The notes: generated by a model not told the origin, from the sequence alone. A stretch of DNA of 64,000 nt from Actinomycetota bacterium (GCA_016870355.1 VGBR01000012.1:27589-91588); one strand, 5' to 3'; positions 23,628 to 32,436 are shown, counted from the stretch's first letter. Program-made: numbers and translations.

Positions 23628-26119
23628 AGGCAGTGATCCTGGCGGGCGGCGAGGGAACTCGGCTGCGCCCGCTCACGAGCAACCAGCCCAAGCCGATGAT
23701 GCCGCTCGTCAACCGTCCGTTGATGGAGCACATCGTCACGCTGCTCGCGCGGCATGGCTTCGACGACGTCGTCGTCACGGTGGCGTACCTCGCCAACCAG
23801 ATCCGCGACTACTTCGGTGACGGCACCGACTTCGGGCCGCGCATGCGCTACGCCACCGACGAGACACTGCTTGGCACTGCGGGCTCGGTCCGCAACGCGG
23901 CCGCGGAGCTCGACGACACGTTCCTCGTCATCTCGGGTGACGTGCTCACCGACGTCGACCTCACCGAGCTCGTGAAAGCCCATCGCGACAGCGGCGCGAC
24001 CGCGTCGATCGCACTCAAGCGGGTGGAGAACCCGCTCGAGTTCGGGATCGTCATCACGCGCCCCGACAACAGCGTGGAGCGCTTCCTGGAGAAGCCCAGC
24101 TGGGGCCAGGTGTTCTCGGACACGATCAACACCGGCATCTACGTGCTCGAGCCCGAGATCTTCGACTTGATCCCCGAAGGCGCCGTGGTGGACTTCGCCG
24201 GCGACGTGTTCCCGGCGCTGCTCGACAGGGGCCTCACCATCCACGGTCACGTGATGGATGGTTACTGGGAGGACATCGGGACGACCGATGCCTACCTGAG
24301 TGCGCACGCCGACGTGCTCGACGGCCGCGTGAAGGTCGACATCGGCGGGTTCGAGCTCAGCAAGGGCGTGTGGCTCGGCGAGGGCGCGGACATCGATCCC
24401 GCGGCCGTCGTGGAGGGTCCGGCGATCATCGGCGACAACTGCAAGATCGAAGCCGGCGCAAGCATCCGTGAGTACACGGTGCTGGGCACCGACGTGGTCG
24501 TGAAGAGCGACGCGACGTTGGAGCGAGCGCTCTGCCACGACCACGTGCACATCGGGCGAAGTGCGCGGTTGCGCGGTTGCGTGATCGGACGCTCGAGCGA
24601 CCTCCGCAGCCACGCGCGCCTCGAAGAAGGCGTCGTCGTGGGGGACGAGTGCTTCATCGGCGACCACGCGGTGGTCAACGCCGGGGTGCGGATCTACCCG
24701 TTCAAGACCGTCGAAGCCGACGCCGTCGTCAACTCCTCGATCGTTTGGGAGAGCCGCGGCGCCCGCACGTTGTTCGGGCGTCGAGGCGTGCGCGGGTTGG
24801 CGAACGTCGACATCACGCCCGAGGCAGCGGTGCGTCTGGCGATGTCGTATGGGACCGCGCTGGTGCGCGGCGCGGTCGTCACGACGAGCCGCGACACGAG
24901 CCGCGCGGCCCGTGCGCTGAAGCGCGCGGTCATCGGTGGGCTGAACCTGGCCGGCGCCAACGTCGAAGACGTCGAGCTGGCCACCGTGCCCGTCACACGC
25001 TTCCAGGTTCGTAACAGCCAAGCCCGCGCGGGGATCACGGTTCGGCTCGTGCCCGACGATCCCGACAGCGTGGAGCTGCGCTTCTTCGACGCCGACGGGC
25101 GCGACATCGACGAGGGCATGCAGCGCAAAATCGAGCGGCTGCTCGCTCGTGAGGACTACCGGCGCGCGTTCGCGGGCGACATCGGAGACATCGTGTTTCC
25201 GCCCCGCTCGATCGAGTTCTACACCGCCGCGCTCGCGAACACCGTCGACACTGCGAAGCTGCACGAGCGTCAGTTCAAGGTCGTCCTCGACTACTCCTAC
25301 GGCGCCGCGTCGATGGTGATGCCGTCCGTGCTCGCCGCGCTCGGAGTGGATGCCCTCGCGATCAATCCCTTCGCCAGCACGGCCGCGAGCACCGCAACGG
25401 AGCTCGATCAGCAGATCGAACGGATCACCGAGCTCGTGCGCGCCTCAGGTAGCCACCTCGGGTGCGTCATCTCACCCGATGGTGAGACGCTCGCCATCGT
25501 CGATGACGAGGGCCACGCGCTCACCAACACCCAGGCGCTCCTCGCATTCGTGAGCTTGGTTGCAGAGGCGCGGAAGCCCGCTCGCATCGCGCTTCCGGTG
25601 TCGGTCACCCAAGAAGCCGAGCACCTCGCCAACGAGCACGGGGGCGAAGTCGTGTGGACCAAGCGATCCTCCACGCACCTCATGGAGGTGGCGGCAGGGG
25701 AGGACATCGCCTTCGCCGCATCGCTCGAAGGGGGCTTCATCTGGCCCGAGTTCCTGCCCGCGTACGACGCGACCGCCTCGCTCGCACACCTGCTCGACCT
25801 GCTTGCCACGACCGGCCACCGCTTGTCGGCAGTCGTGAAGCGACTCCCACGAGTGCATGTGGCACACGAAGCGGTACCCACGCCGTGGGAGCGGAAGGGC
25901 GCGGTGATGCGTGAGCTCGTCGAGCTGCTCACCCGTGACGCTGAGCACGAGTTCCTCCTCGTCGACGGGGTCAAGGTCCTGCGGCCCGACGGCTGGGCAT
26001 TGGTCATGCCCGACCTCGAACAACCCTCGACGCACATCTGGGCCGAAGCCGAAGACGACGAGTCGGCGCAGCGGCTCGCCCGCGACTACGCGACCGCGAT
26101 CCGTCAGCTCCTTCGCTGA
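23624..26119 (+). CDS. Sugar nucleotidyltransferase-phosphohexomutase fusion
   Basis: An 831-residue protein in three parts. Residues 1-235 form a nucleotidyltransferase (LAGGEGTRLRPLTSNQPKPM; SGDVLTD; sugar loop VENPLEFG). Residues 250-370 are left-handed beta-helix hexapeptides. From about 385 there is a phosphomannomutase-type fold whose catalytic loops are degenerate: the TASHNP serine loop is NSQARAG, the DxDxDR metal loop is SPDGETLA, and the sugar loop is SLEGGF. Such long fusions are annotated as mannose-1-phosphate guanylyltransferases in actinobacteria. The first domain should be active; the mutase probably is not. It overlaps pgsA by four bases. Confidence 0.88.
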   Translation: MKAVILAGGEGTRLRPLTSNQPKPMMPLVNRPLMEHIVTLLARHGFDDVVVTVAYLANQIRDYFGDGTDFGPRMRYATDETLLGTAGSVRNAAAELDDTFLVISGDVLTDVDLTELVKAHRDSGATASIALKRVENPLEFGIVITRPDNSVERFLEKPSWGQVFSDTINTGIYVLEPEIFDLIPEGAVVDFAGDVFPALLDRGLTIHGHVMDGYWEDIGTTDAYLSAHADVLDGRVKVDIGGFELSKGVWLGEGADIDPAAVVEGPAIIGDNCKIEAGASIREYTVLGTDVVVKSDATLERALCHDHVHIGRSARLRGCVIGRSSDLRSHARLEEGVVVGDECFIGDHAVVNAGVRIYPFKTVEADAVVNSSIVWESRGARTLFGRRGVRGLANVDITPEAAVRLAMSYGTALVRGAVVTTSRDTSRAARALKRAVIGGLNLAGANVEDVELATVPVTRFQVRNSQARAGITVRLVPDDPDSVELRFFDADGRDIDEGMQRKIERLLAREDYRRAFAGDIGDIVFPPRSIEFYTAALANTVDTAKLHERQFKVVLDYSYGAASMVMPSVLAALGVDALAINPFASTAASTATELDQQIERITELVRASGSHLGCVISPDGETLAIVDDEGHALTNTQALLAFVSLVAEARKPARIALPVSVTQEAEHLANEHGGEVVWTKRSSTHLMEVAAGEDIAFAASLEGGFIWPEFLPAYDATASLAHLLDLLATTGHRLSAVVKRLPRVHVAHEAVPTPWERKGAVMRELVELLTRDAEHEFLLVDGVKVLRPDGWALVMPDLEQPSTHIWAEAEDDESAQRLARDYATAIRQLLR

Positions 26120-26176
26120 CGGGGCAAGCGTGGCGCCTACGATGCGCCGACCCTTCGACCCGTAACGGAGTGAGCC

Positions 26177-26560
26177 GTGGAGTTCCCTGAACAGCTGAAG
26201 TACACGAAGGAACACGAGTGGGTCGCCATCGACGGCGCGCGCGCCCGGGTCGGAATCACCGACTACGCGCAGGACGCGCTCGGCGACATCGTATTCGTGC
26301 AGCTCCCGAAGGTCGGAGCAGCCGTCGCCGCCAACGCGACCTGCGCAGAGGTGGAGTCCACCAAGTCCGTGTCGGACATCTACGCGCCGGTGTCCGGGAC
26401 AATCGCGGCGGTGAACGAGACGCTGAACGACACACCTGAGATCGTGAACCGGGATCCGTACGGCGCAGGCTGGATCTTCGACGTGGATCTCACCGACGCC
26501 GCAGAGGTCGACGGGCTCCTCGACGCGAGTGCGTATCGCGCACTTGTCGAGAGCGATTGA
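26177..26560 (+). CDS. gcvH: Glycine cleavage system H protein
   Basis: A 127-residue lipoyl carrier that shuttles the aminomethyl group between GcvP, GcvT and dihydrolipoamide dehydrogenase. The lipoylated residue is Lys63 in [14 protein letters not shown], and the N-terminal KYTKEHEWV is typical. The start is GTG, preceded by CGGAGTGAG about six bases upstream. A lipoate ligase-like gene follows within nine bases, which would modify it. The gcvH-FHA-MerR order is shared with mycobacteria. Confidence 0.97.
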   Translation: MEFPEQLKYTKEHEWVAIDGARARVGITDYAQDALGDIVFVQLPKVGAAVAANATCAEVESTKSVSDIYAPVSGTIAAVNETLNDTPEIVNRDPYGAGWIFDVDLTDAAEVDGLLDASAYRALVESD

Positions 26561-26568
26561 CCAACGCG

Positions 26569-27315
26569 ATGCCGACAGCCGTCGGTGTCACCTGGCGTCT
26601 CATCGATGACGTCGGCTGCGGACCGGCCGATCACATGCAACGCGATCTGGCCATGCTCGACGACGTGCTCGCCGGCGCGCCACCTGCGCTGCGTGTGTAC
26701 ACCTGGTCCGTCCCGACGCTGTCGCTCGGGAAGTTCCAGTCCATCGACGAGATCGACAACGACGCGTGTGAGCGACTCGGTGTCGCACTCGCGCGCCGCC
26801 CGACCGGTGGGGCCGCGCTGCTCCACGGGGGCGACCTGACGTACTCGGTCGCGATGCCACTTCCCGAAGATGGTCACACCGGCGTTCAAGAGATCTATGA
26901 CTGGCTCGCGAGAGCCCTGATCGCGGGGCTCGCGCGCCTCGGCGTCGATTCGGCCGTCGCGCGCCACGACGGTCCCGGGGGACCGGTGTGCTTCGCCGGC
27001 CAGCAAGGCGCAGACCTGCGCGTCGGCGATCGCAAGGTGTGCGGTTCCGCCCAAGTTCGGCGGCAGGGTGCCGTGCTCCAGCACGGCTCGATCCTGCTTC
27101 GCCGGCTCGCGATCGATGAGTGCGATCTCGTCATGACTCCCTATGACAAGCAGGCGCTTCGCGCCGCGACGATCACGCTCGATGAGCTGGGCGCGCCCTG
27201 TGAGGCCTCCGTAGTCGCGGATGCGATCGTGACCGGCTTCATGACCGCGCTGGGCGTCGCGTTCACCCCGACAACGCTTGTGGCAGCAAAGGATTCGCGC
27301 GACGCGTTGATGTAG
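26569..27315 (+). CDS. Lipoate-protein ligase A-like protein
   Basis: A 248-residue BPL/LPL-fold protein. ARRPTGGAALLHGGDLTYSV is the RRxTGGG-H acyl-binding motif, and KVCGSAQVRRQGAVLQHGSILL contains the conserved lysine. It either ligates free lipoate or transfers octanoyl groups (LipM/LplA types); the absence of an adenylation C-domain does not settle this. Its place directly after gcvH makes GcvH the likely substrate. I chose the ATG at 26569; a TTG at 26557 overlapping the gcvH stop (TTGA) is possible and adds four residues. Confidence 0.88.
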   Translation: MPTAVGVTWRLIDDVGCGPADHMQRDLAMLDDVLAGAPPALRVYTWSVPTLSLGKFQSIDEIDNDACERLGVALARRPTGGAALLHGGDLTYSVAMPLPEDGHTGVQEIYDWLARALIAGLARLGVDSAVARHDGPGGPVCFAGQQGADLRVGDRKVCGSAQVRRQGAVLQHGSILLRRLAIDECDLVMTPYDKQALRAATITLDELGAPCEASVVADAIVTGFMTALGVAFTPTTLVAAKDSRDALM

Positions 27316-27330
27316 CACCGCGGGCGTCGG

Positions 27331-27336
27331 TACCCT
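27331..27336 (+). promoter_or_regulatory. Candidate -10 element for the FHA gene
   Basis: TACCCT seven bases before the GTG at 27344. It lies within the imperfect dyad TACCCTTGTAAGGGTG, so the same bases could also form a short hairpin or an operator. Confidence 0.5.
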
Positions 27337-27343
27337 TGTAAGG

Positions 27344-27817
27344 GTGCGTTGTCGCCAATGTGGGCACGAGAACGAAGGCGGGGCCAACTTCTGCTCGTCG
27401 TGCGGCGCCGTGCTGTCCGAGGAAGACACGACGGTCTCGCTGGAGCTGATCGAGGGCCGGCGCGCGCTCGAGCAAGAGATCGGTGACCTGCTGGAGCAGC
27501 TGCCCGAGGGCATGGGAATGCTCGTCGTGCGGCGCGGCCCGAACGCAGGGAGCACGTTCGCGTTGGACGACAAGACCACGACGGTGGGGCGTGACCCGGG
27601 GTCGAACATCTTCCTCGACGACGTCACGGTGTCACGCAACCACGCGGTCGTCGAGCGCATCGGCGACGACTACGAGATCCGAGATGCGGGCTCGCTGAAC
27701 GGCACCTACGTGGATCACGAGCGGATCGACACCGCCAAGCTCCAGGACATGAACGAGCTCCAGATCGGCCGGTTCGTGCTCACCTTCGTGATCGGTGGCT
27801 CGGGAGAACCCGAGTGA
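27344..27817 (+). CDS. Zinc-ribbon FHA-domain protein (GarA/OdhI-like)
   Basis: A 157-residue signalling protein. Cys3, Cys6, Cys17 and Cys20 form an N-terminal zinc ribbon, followed by an acidic segment with Thr29-Thr30 (EEDTTVSLE), then an FHA domain with [21 protein letters not shown] and SLNGTYV. GarA/OdhI proteins are phosphorylated by Ser/Thr kinases at an N-terminal Thr-Thr motif, which the FHA then binds, switching off inhibition of 2-oxoglutarate dehydrogenase and glutamate dehydrogenase. GarA sits at the same locus in mycobacteria. The exact ETTS motif is not conserved, so the phosphosite is inferred. Confidence 0.88.
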   Translation: MRCRQCGHENEGGANFCSSCGAVLSEEDTTVSLELIEGRRALEQEIGDLLEQLPEGMGMLVVRRGPNAGSTFALDDKTTTVGRDPGSNIFLDDVTVSRNHAVVERIGDDYEIRDAGSLNGTYVDHERIDTAKLQDMNELQIGRFVLTFVIGGSGEPE

Positions 27818-28929
27818 CCACCGACACCACCGCCGGCTCCGGCGCCCACCTCTCGATCGGCGAGGTCCTCGACCAGCTCCGCAGTGAGTTTCCCGACGTC
27901 ACGATCTCGAAGATCCGCTTCCTCGAGAGCCAGGGGCTCATCGACCCCGAGCGCACACCGTCGGGCTACCGGCGCTTCTACCCACCCGACCTCCAACGGC
28001 TGCGGTGGATCCTGCTGCAGCAGCGTGACCACTTCCTCCCGCTGCGAGTGATCAAGGAGCGCCTCGACGCGTTCGGCCCGACCGGCGCGCCGCGCATCGG
28101 CTCGGCGAACGGCGGGGGAGCGCCATCGGGTTCGTCCGAAGCGTCGGAGTCTCCGCGACCCATGCCGGATGCGCTCGACACGCCGAAACCGTCTGCGCCA
28201 GCACTACCCACGCCAGCGCCAGCCGCGGCATCGTTGCCCTCGGAAGCTCGGGACGTGTCCGCACCGAAGGCGCTGACCGATACCCCGAGTACACCGACAT
28301 CCTCCGCGCCTGCGCCGCGTCCTGAACCTTCGACTCCGCCGCCGAGCGCACCGTTGCCACCCGTACCACCCAAGGTGGAAGCACCGACGCCGGCGTCACC
28401 CCCGCCCGCGCCGCGTCCCCAGCCCGCGCCTCCTGCTCCAAAGCCCGCCGCGCGTCTGCCGCTGGCCGAGCTCGACGACCACGCAGACACTGAAGACGAC
28501 GAGGATCAGGTCGGCAGCATCCACAACGGCCCGAGCGTGGCGGCATCCACTGATTTCACGCGCAGTGAGCTGCTCGAAGCGACGGGTCTCGCCGACTCGC
28601 AGCTCGACGCGATCGAGTCGTTCGGCTTGCTCGAGTCGCTCGAATCCGACGACGGCGTCGCCCGTTACGACGACGAGATGCTCTCGATCGCGGAGCTCGC
28701 GGCCGGTTGTTACCGCCGCGGGATCGAAGCCCGCCACCTGAAGATGTACTTGCACTTCACCGAGCGCGAAGCCGCGCTGTTCGGCCAGGTGCTGATGCCG
28801 TACGTCAAGCAGCGCAACCCTGCATCACGCGCCAAGCTCCAAGGCGAGCTCGAGGAGCTCGCCAGGCTCGGGCGTCGTCTCCGCACCGCAATGCTCCGCC
28901 GCGCGTTGCGGACACTGCTCACCGAGTGA
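27814..28929 (+). CDS. MerR-family regulator with Pro-rich linker (FtsR-like)
   Basis: A 371-residue protein. The N-terminal MerR helix-turn-helix ([30 protein letters not shown]) is joined by a long Pro/Ala/Ser-rich linker (about residues 95-215) to a C-terminal helical domain. Orthologues at this locus (Rv1828 in mycobacteria, FtsR in corynebacteria) regulate cell division genes; that role is from known family members. The linker is much longer than usual. The GTG start overlaps the FHA stop and hpt overlaps this gene's stop. Confidence 0.88.
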   Translation: MTTDTTAGSGAHLSIGEVLDQLRSEFPDVTISKIRFLESQGLIDPERTPSGYRRFYPPDLQRLRWILLQQRDHFLPLRVIKERLDAFGPTGAPRIGSANGGGAPSGSSEASESPRPMPDALDTPKPSAPALPTPAPAAASLPSEARDVSAPKALTDTPSTPTSSAPAPRPEPSTPPPSAPLPPVPPKVEAPTPASPPPAPRPQPAPPAPKPAARLPLAELDDHADTEDDEDQVGSIHNGPSVAASTDFTRSELLEATGLADSQLDAIESFGLLESLESDDGVARYDDEMLSIAELAAGCYRRGIEARHLKMYLHFTEREAALFGQVLMPYVKQRNPASRAKLQGELEELARLGRRLRTAMLRRALRTLLTE

Positions 28930-29510
28930 CCCCGCCCTCCGGCGCGCCGCCGACGGTGGTGCTGGACGAGGACGCTCTGCGCGATCGTGTCGAAGCGCTC
29001 GCGCACGAGATCTCGAACGATCACCCGGATGGCGTGGTGTTCGTTGCCGTGCTCAAGGGCGCGCTGATCCTCCTCGCCGACCTCGTTCGACACGTCAGCG
29101 TCGACGTGTCCGTCGACTTCCTCGCCATCTCGCGGTACGCGCCGGATTCGGGTCGAGTGCGCATCCTGAAGGATCTCGATCTCGACGTGACTGATCGCGA
29201 TGTCGTGATCGTCGAAGACCTCGTCGACACCGGGTTGACACTCGCGTACCTGGTCCAGCACATGAGCGATCGCGGTGCCCGCCGGATCACGACGTGCGCG
29301 CTGCTGAACCGGAGCGAGCGACGAATCGTCCCCTTGCCCGTCCGCTACGTCGGCCTCGACATTCCCGGCGACGCGTACGTGCTCGGGTACGGGCTGCACG
29401 CAGACGACCGGTACCGCAACCTGCCGTTCGTCGTGCGCGCCGACCCCGACACGCTGCGCGCCGACCCTGACGCGTACCTCGACCTGTACGCGGCGGAGCC
29501 CCGGTCCTGA
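28926..29510 (+). CDS. Hypoxanthine/purine phosphoribosyltransferase
   Basis: A 194-residue type I phosphoribosyltransferase. The PRPP loop [13 protein letters not shown] is at 93-105, and the upstream [15 protein letters not shown] with the SRYAP segment are typical of hypoxanthine-guanine enzymes. It salvages purine bases to IMP or GMP. I start at the GTG that overlaps the MerR stop (GTGA); a longer frame reaches back 73 codons into that gene. Hpt is not usually at this locus in mycobacteria, so it is an insertion in the shared block. Confidence 0.9.
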   Translation: MTPPSGAPPTVVLDEDALRDRVEALAHEISNDHPDGVVFVAVLKGALILLADLVRHVSVDVSVDFLAISRYAPDSGRVRILKDLDLDVTDRDVVIVEDLVDTGLTLAYLVQHMSDRGARRITTCALLNRSERRIVPLPVRYVGLDIPGDAYVLGYGLHADDRYRNLPFVVRADPDTLRADPDAYLDLYAAEPRS

Positions 29511-29555
29511 CCCGTGGAGGGCAGGGTCTAGGGTGGCCGCGAGGAGGACTGCGCC

Positions 29556-30047
29556 GTGATCCAGATGTCACTCGTGGGTGTCCGGGTCGAGGTCCCCACG
29601 AACCAGCCCATCGTGCTGCTCAGGGAGGATGATGGGCAGCGCTACCTGCCCATCTTCATCGGGCCGCCCGAGGCGACGGCGATCGTCTACGCACTCCAGG
29701 GGATGGAGACGCCCCGGCCGATGACGCACGACCTCTTCAAGTCGGTGCTCGACGAGCTCCACATCGAGCTCCAGCGGGTCGTGATCACCGAGCTGCACGA
29801 CGGCACCTTCTACGCCGAGATCGAGCTGGGCGGAAACGGAAGCGAGACCCGCCGCATCTCGTCCCGACCGTCCGACGCCCTCGCCCTGGCCGCCCGGTAC
29901 CCCGAGCCGGTGCCGATCTTCGCGGCCGAGGCCGTCCTCGAGGAGGCCGGCATCCTGTTCGACCAAGACGACGAAGAGGCCCAGATCGAGGAGTTCCGGT
30001 CTTTCCTCGACGAGGTGCAGCCCGAGGACTTCGCTGAGGGCTCCTGA
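29556..30047 (+). CDS. Bifunctional nuclease domain protein
   Basis: A 163-residue protein of the BFN/DUF151 family. Signature segments are YLPIFIGPPEATAIVYALQG, RPMTHDLFKSVLDEL and ISSRPSDALALAARYPEPVPIF, and the acidic C-terminus is typical. The name comes from a plant protein with DNase and RNase activity; the bacterial role is unclear. The GTG start has a GAGGAGG ribosome site. The position between two MerR genes matches Rv1829 of mycobacteria. Confidence 0.93.
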   Translation: MIQMSLVGVRVEVPTNQPIVLLREDDGQRYLPIFIGPPEATAIVYALQGMETPRPMTHDLFKSVLDELHIELQRVVITELHDGTFYAEIELGGNGSETRRISSRPSDALALAARYPEPVPIFAAEAVLEEAGILFDQDDEEAQIEEFRSFLDEVQPEDFAEGS

Positions 30048-30082
30048 AGCCCCGACCAGCGGCTACAGGCCCCGCTGGGGGG

Positions 30083-30111
30083 TTGACTCCCGCGCGCGGG
30101 AGGCGTAGCGT
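30083..30111 (+). promoter_or_regulatory. Promoter with palindromic spacer, MerR operator candidate
   Basis: TTGACT (30083-30088) and TAGCGT (30106-30111) are separated by 17 bases. The spacer carries TCCCGCGCGCGGGA, a perfect 14-base palindrome at 30088-30101. MerR-family regulators bind dyads between the -35 and -10 boxes, and the next gene is a MerR protein, so autoregulation is likely. Classical MerR activation uses a 19-20 base spacer; a 17-base spacer suggests repression instead. Confidence 0.65.
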
Positions 30112-30190
30112 CACATGGCCGTAACTACGCCGGTGTGACTTCCTGGGGCCCTGTGGCGGGGTCTCAGAGAGCGTCAGGCCGGCTACCGCG

Positions 30191-30261
30191 AAGGCGGCGG
30201 CGTGCCGACCGCCGGAGCACCGAGTCGTCGCCCGCGGCGGCGACCAATGGAGGCGAGGGAG
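30191..30261 (+). repeat. Imperfect direct repeat, copy 1
   Basis: About 70 bases that recur 120 bases downstream with a few substitutions and a one-base indel. The identical core is GCCGACCGCCGGAGCACCGA. This copy lies in the untranslated leader of the second MerR gene. Confidence 0.85.
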
Positions 30262-30270
30262 CACGGCCTG

Positions 30271-30840
30271 ATGACGAGCATCCAGGGCACCTTTGACGAC
30301 CACGTGCGTGCAGGCGGCGGCTCTGCCGACCGCCGGAGCACCGAGTCGTCGCCTGCGACGGCGACCAGTGGAGGCGGGGAGGGCTGGAGCGGCCCGGTTG
30401 TCTGCGAGATCGTCGGGATCACGTACCGCCAGCTCGACTACTGGGACTCCACCGACCTGCTGAAGCCGTCGCTGGCGCCAGCGGCGGGGAGTGGCACCCA
30501 GCGGCGGTACTCGTACCGAGACCTCCTCCAGCTGAAGGTCATCAAGGGACTCCTCGACGCCGGGGTGAACCTCAAGACGGCCCGCAAAGTCATCGACTCG
30601 CTGCGTGAGCGCGGCGACGATTGGCAGGTCGCCGACCTCGTGATCGACGGCGTCAACACCGTGCTCGTGCGCGACGGCGACCACCTCATCGACCTCGTCC
30701 GCAAGGGCCAGGGCGTCCTCAACGTCGTCACGGTCAGCAACATGACCCAGGACCTCGACGCCGCGATCAAGAAGCTCGCACCGGCGGGGTCGCGAAGTGA
30801 TGCCGCGCCTGGCGAACGTCGAACTGCCACCGGGGGCTGA
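30271..30840 (+). CDS. MerR-family regulator (Rv1830-like)
   Basis: A 189-residue regulator. An N-terminal Gly/Ser/Thr-rich segment of about 35 residues comes partly from a duplicated DNA repeat. The MerR helix-turn-helix follows (VCEIVGITYRQLDYWDSTDLL), then a dimerisation and effector region (LKVIKGLLDAGVNLKTARKVIDSLRERG). No metal-binding Cys is seen, so this is not a metal sensor. Its mycobacterial counterpart sits next to gcvB. I chose the ATG preceded by AGGGAG at nine bases; a GTG at 30202 is in frame but has no ribosome site and would translate the first repeat. Confidence 0.85.
   Translation: MTSIQGTFDDHVRAGGGSADRRSTESSPATATSGGGEGWSGPVVCEIVGITYRQLDYWDSTDLLKPSLAPAAGSGTQRRYSYRDLLQLKVIKGLLDAGVNLKTARKVIDSLRERGDDWQVADLVIDGVNTVLVRDGDHLIDLVRKGQGVLNVVTVSNMTQDLDAAIKKLAPAGSRSDAAPGERRTATGG
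30311..30381 (+). repeat. Imperfect direct repeat, copy 2
   Basis: Second copy of the 70-base repeat, here inside the MerR coding region, where it encodes a disordered Ser/Thr/Gly-rich N-terminus. Relative to copy 1 it has one extra base, so the two copies would be read in different frames. Confidence 0.85.
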
Positions 30841-30930
30841 GCCATCTCAGAAGCGCTGCCACACGAGCAGGTTCGCTTCGCGCACAACTCGGAGCGGCAG
30901 TTCGCCAAGCTGCTCGACTTCTACGGGATC

Positions 30931-31281
30931 GTGTGGGAGTACGAGCCGCGCACGTTCACGCTCGAGACCGATCGGGATGGCAACCCCGCGCAGGCGTTCA
31001 CGCCCGACTTCTATCTGCCCGCGTACGACGTCTTCATCGAGATCACGACGCTGAACCAGAAGCTGGTGACGAAGAAGAACCGCAAGGCGCGCCGCCTGCG
31101 CGAGCTTCACGCCGAGGTTCAGATCAAGGTGCTGTACCAGCGGGACTACCTGCACCTGCTCGTGAAGTACGGCCTCGAGCCACCCGAGCAGCTCGGTGAC
31201 CTTGCAGGGGTGAAGCCGCAGCCGCTCGACCTCCGACCTGAGCCGAGTGACGCGGACGCGTCGGAGGCCGAGAGCGCCTGA
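30931..31281 (+). CDS. PD-(D/E)XK nuclease-like protein
   Basis: At least 116 residues from the first canonical start (GTG). The coding pattern begins earlier: from a CTG at 30856 the frame reads EQVRFAHNSERQFAKLLDFY, a typical N-terminal helix of this nuclease class. The core follows: WEYEPRTF, FTPDFYLPAYDVFIEITT, then KLVTKKNRKARRL and VKVLYQRDYLHLL-like strands. Asp in TPDFYLP and Glu in IEITT match the catalytic pair, but the Lys of ExK is Thr; a nearby Lys may substitute. It lies just after the MerR gene, in the same frame beyond its stop. The start is unresolved. Function unknown. Confidence 0.6.
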   Translation: MWEYEPRTFTLETDRDGNPAQAFTPDFYLPAYDVFIEITTLNQKLVTKKNRKARRLRELHAEVQIKVLYQRDYLHLLVKYGLEPPEQLGDLAGVKPQPLDLRPEPSDADASEAESA

Positions 31282-31283
31282 CT

Positions 31284-31310
31284 CGTTGTAGGTACTAGGT
31301 CCATACAACG
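31284..31310 (+). terminator. Imperfect hairpin after the nuclease-like gene
   Basis: Twelve-base arms (10 of 12 paired) with a TAG loop, starting three bases after the stop codon and ahead of the gcvT promoter. There is no T-tract, so termination is a guess. Confidence 0.35.
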
Positions 31311-31324
31311 GCTGGCGCTCGCCG

Positions 31325-31330
31325 TAGGCT
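31325..31330 (+). promoter_or_regulatory. Candidate -10 element for gcvT
   Basis: TAGGCT eight bases before the GTG start of gcvT, in the leaderless arrangement. Confidence 0.5.
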
Positions 31331-31338
31331 CCCGAGCC

Positions 31339-32403
31339 GTGGCAGCGCTGCGACACACGTCTCTTGACGCGGAACACCGCGCGCTCGGCGCACGCATGGT
31401 GGAGTTCGGCGGGTGGGAGATGCCGATCCAGTACTCGAGTGTGCTGGAGGAGCACCGAGCGTGCCGTGAGCACGCGGTCGCGTTCGACGTCTCGCATCTT
31501 GGCTCTTTGCACGTCCAAGGCGACGGTGCGTTGGATCTGCTCCAAAGTGCCTTCACGAACGACGTCGGGCGCATCGCACCAGGCCAGGCGCAGTACACCC
31601 ACCTCCTGGATCCGGCCGACGCGCACGTGGTCGACGACATCATCGTCTGGTGGCTCGCCGACGATGACTTCATCGTGATGCCGAACGCGTCGAACACTTC
31701 GCGCATCGCCGACGCGCTGGCGGGCGACCACAGCTGCACCGTCGAGGACATCACGATGAGTCGAGCGATCATCGCCGTGCAGGGGCCGGAAGCGCGCAAG
31801 ACGCTCGCGCCGGTAGTCACGTCCGACGTCGAGCGATTCCACGTCGCGCCGACGACCTACGGGTCGGCCGATGGCTTCATCGCCGGCACCGGCTACACGG
31901 GCGAAGACGGCGTGGAGCTGCACGTGCCGAGAGAGGCCGCTGCCGAGACCTGGCGCGCGGTCGTGGCAGCAGGCATCCAGCCGGCAGGTCTCGGAGCCCG
32001 CGACACGCTTCGCCTCGAAGCCGGCCTTCCACTGCACGGCCACGAGCTCGGGCCCGGCATCACCACGCTTCAAGCCGGGCTCGGCTGGGTGGTGCGCTGG
32101 GACAAGGGTGACTTCCGTGGCCGGGACGCGCTGCTCGCGGAGAAGGAGCGCGGTGTGGACCGCAAGCTGCGCGGGTTGCTCGTCGCCGGACGACAGATCC
32201 CACGCGAGGGCTGCAGGGTGTCGATCGACGGCAAGGAAGTCGGTGCCGTCACCAGCGGCAACATCTCACCGATGCTCCAGCAGGGCATCGCGCTCGCGTT
32301 CCTTCCACCCGGCGTTTCCGACGGCACGCAGGTCGAGATCGACATCCGCGGCCGCACCGCTACCGCGAAGGTCGTGAAGCCTCCCTTCTTCAAACGGGCC
32401 TGA
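31339..32403 (+). CDS. gcvT: Aminomethyltransferase, glycine cleavage T protein
   Basis: A 354-residue T protein that moves the methylene group from lipoyl-GcvH to tetrahydrofolate and releases ammonia. Signatures include VEFGGWEMPIQY at the N-terminus, FDVSHLGSLHVQG, the conserved TGYTGEDGVELHV and LGARDTLRLEAGLPLHGHEL. Length is normal. The GTG fits a leaderless mRNA. A tandem glycine riboswitch follows before gcvP, so gcvT itself lies outside that control unless transcripts read through. Confidence 0.96.
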   Translation: MAALRHTSLDAEHRALGARMVEFGGWEMPIQYSSVLEEHRACREHAVAFDVSHLGSLHVQGDGALDLLQSAFTNDVGRIAPGQAQYTHLLDPADAHVVDDIIVWWLADDDFIVMPNASNTSRIADALAGDHSCTVEDITMSRAIIAVQGPEARKTLAPVVTSDVERFHVAPTTYGSADGFIAGTGYTGEDGVELHVPREAAAETWRAVVAAGIQPAGLGARDTLRLEAGLPLHGHELGPGITTLQAGLGWVVRWDKGDFRGRDALLAEKERGVDRKLRGLLVAGRQIPREGCRVSIDGKEVGAVTSGNISPMLQQGIALAFLPPGVSDGTQVEIDIRGRTATAKVVKPPFFKRA

Positions 32404-32436
32404 GCGCGCGGTAACGTCAGCGCACAAGCCGTCGAC

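Noticed and set aside
30115-30138. Seven-codon frame (MAVTTPV) just after the MerR promoter, possible leader peptide
   Set aside because: It begins three bases from the -10 box, so transcription would start inside it, and no ribosome site or regulatory codon run is seen.
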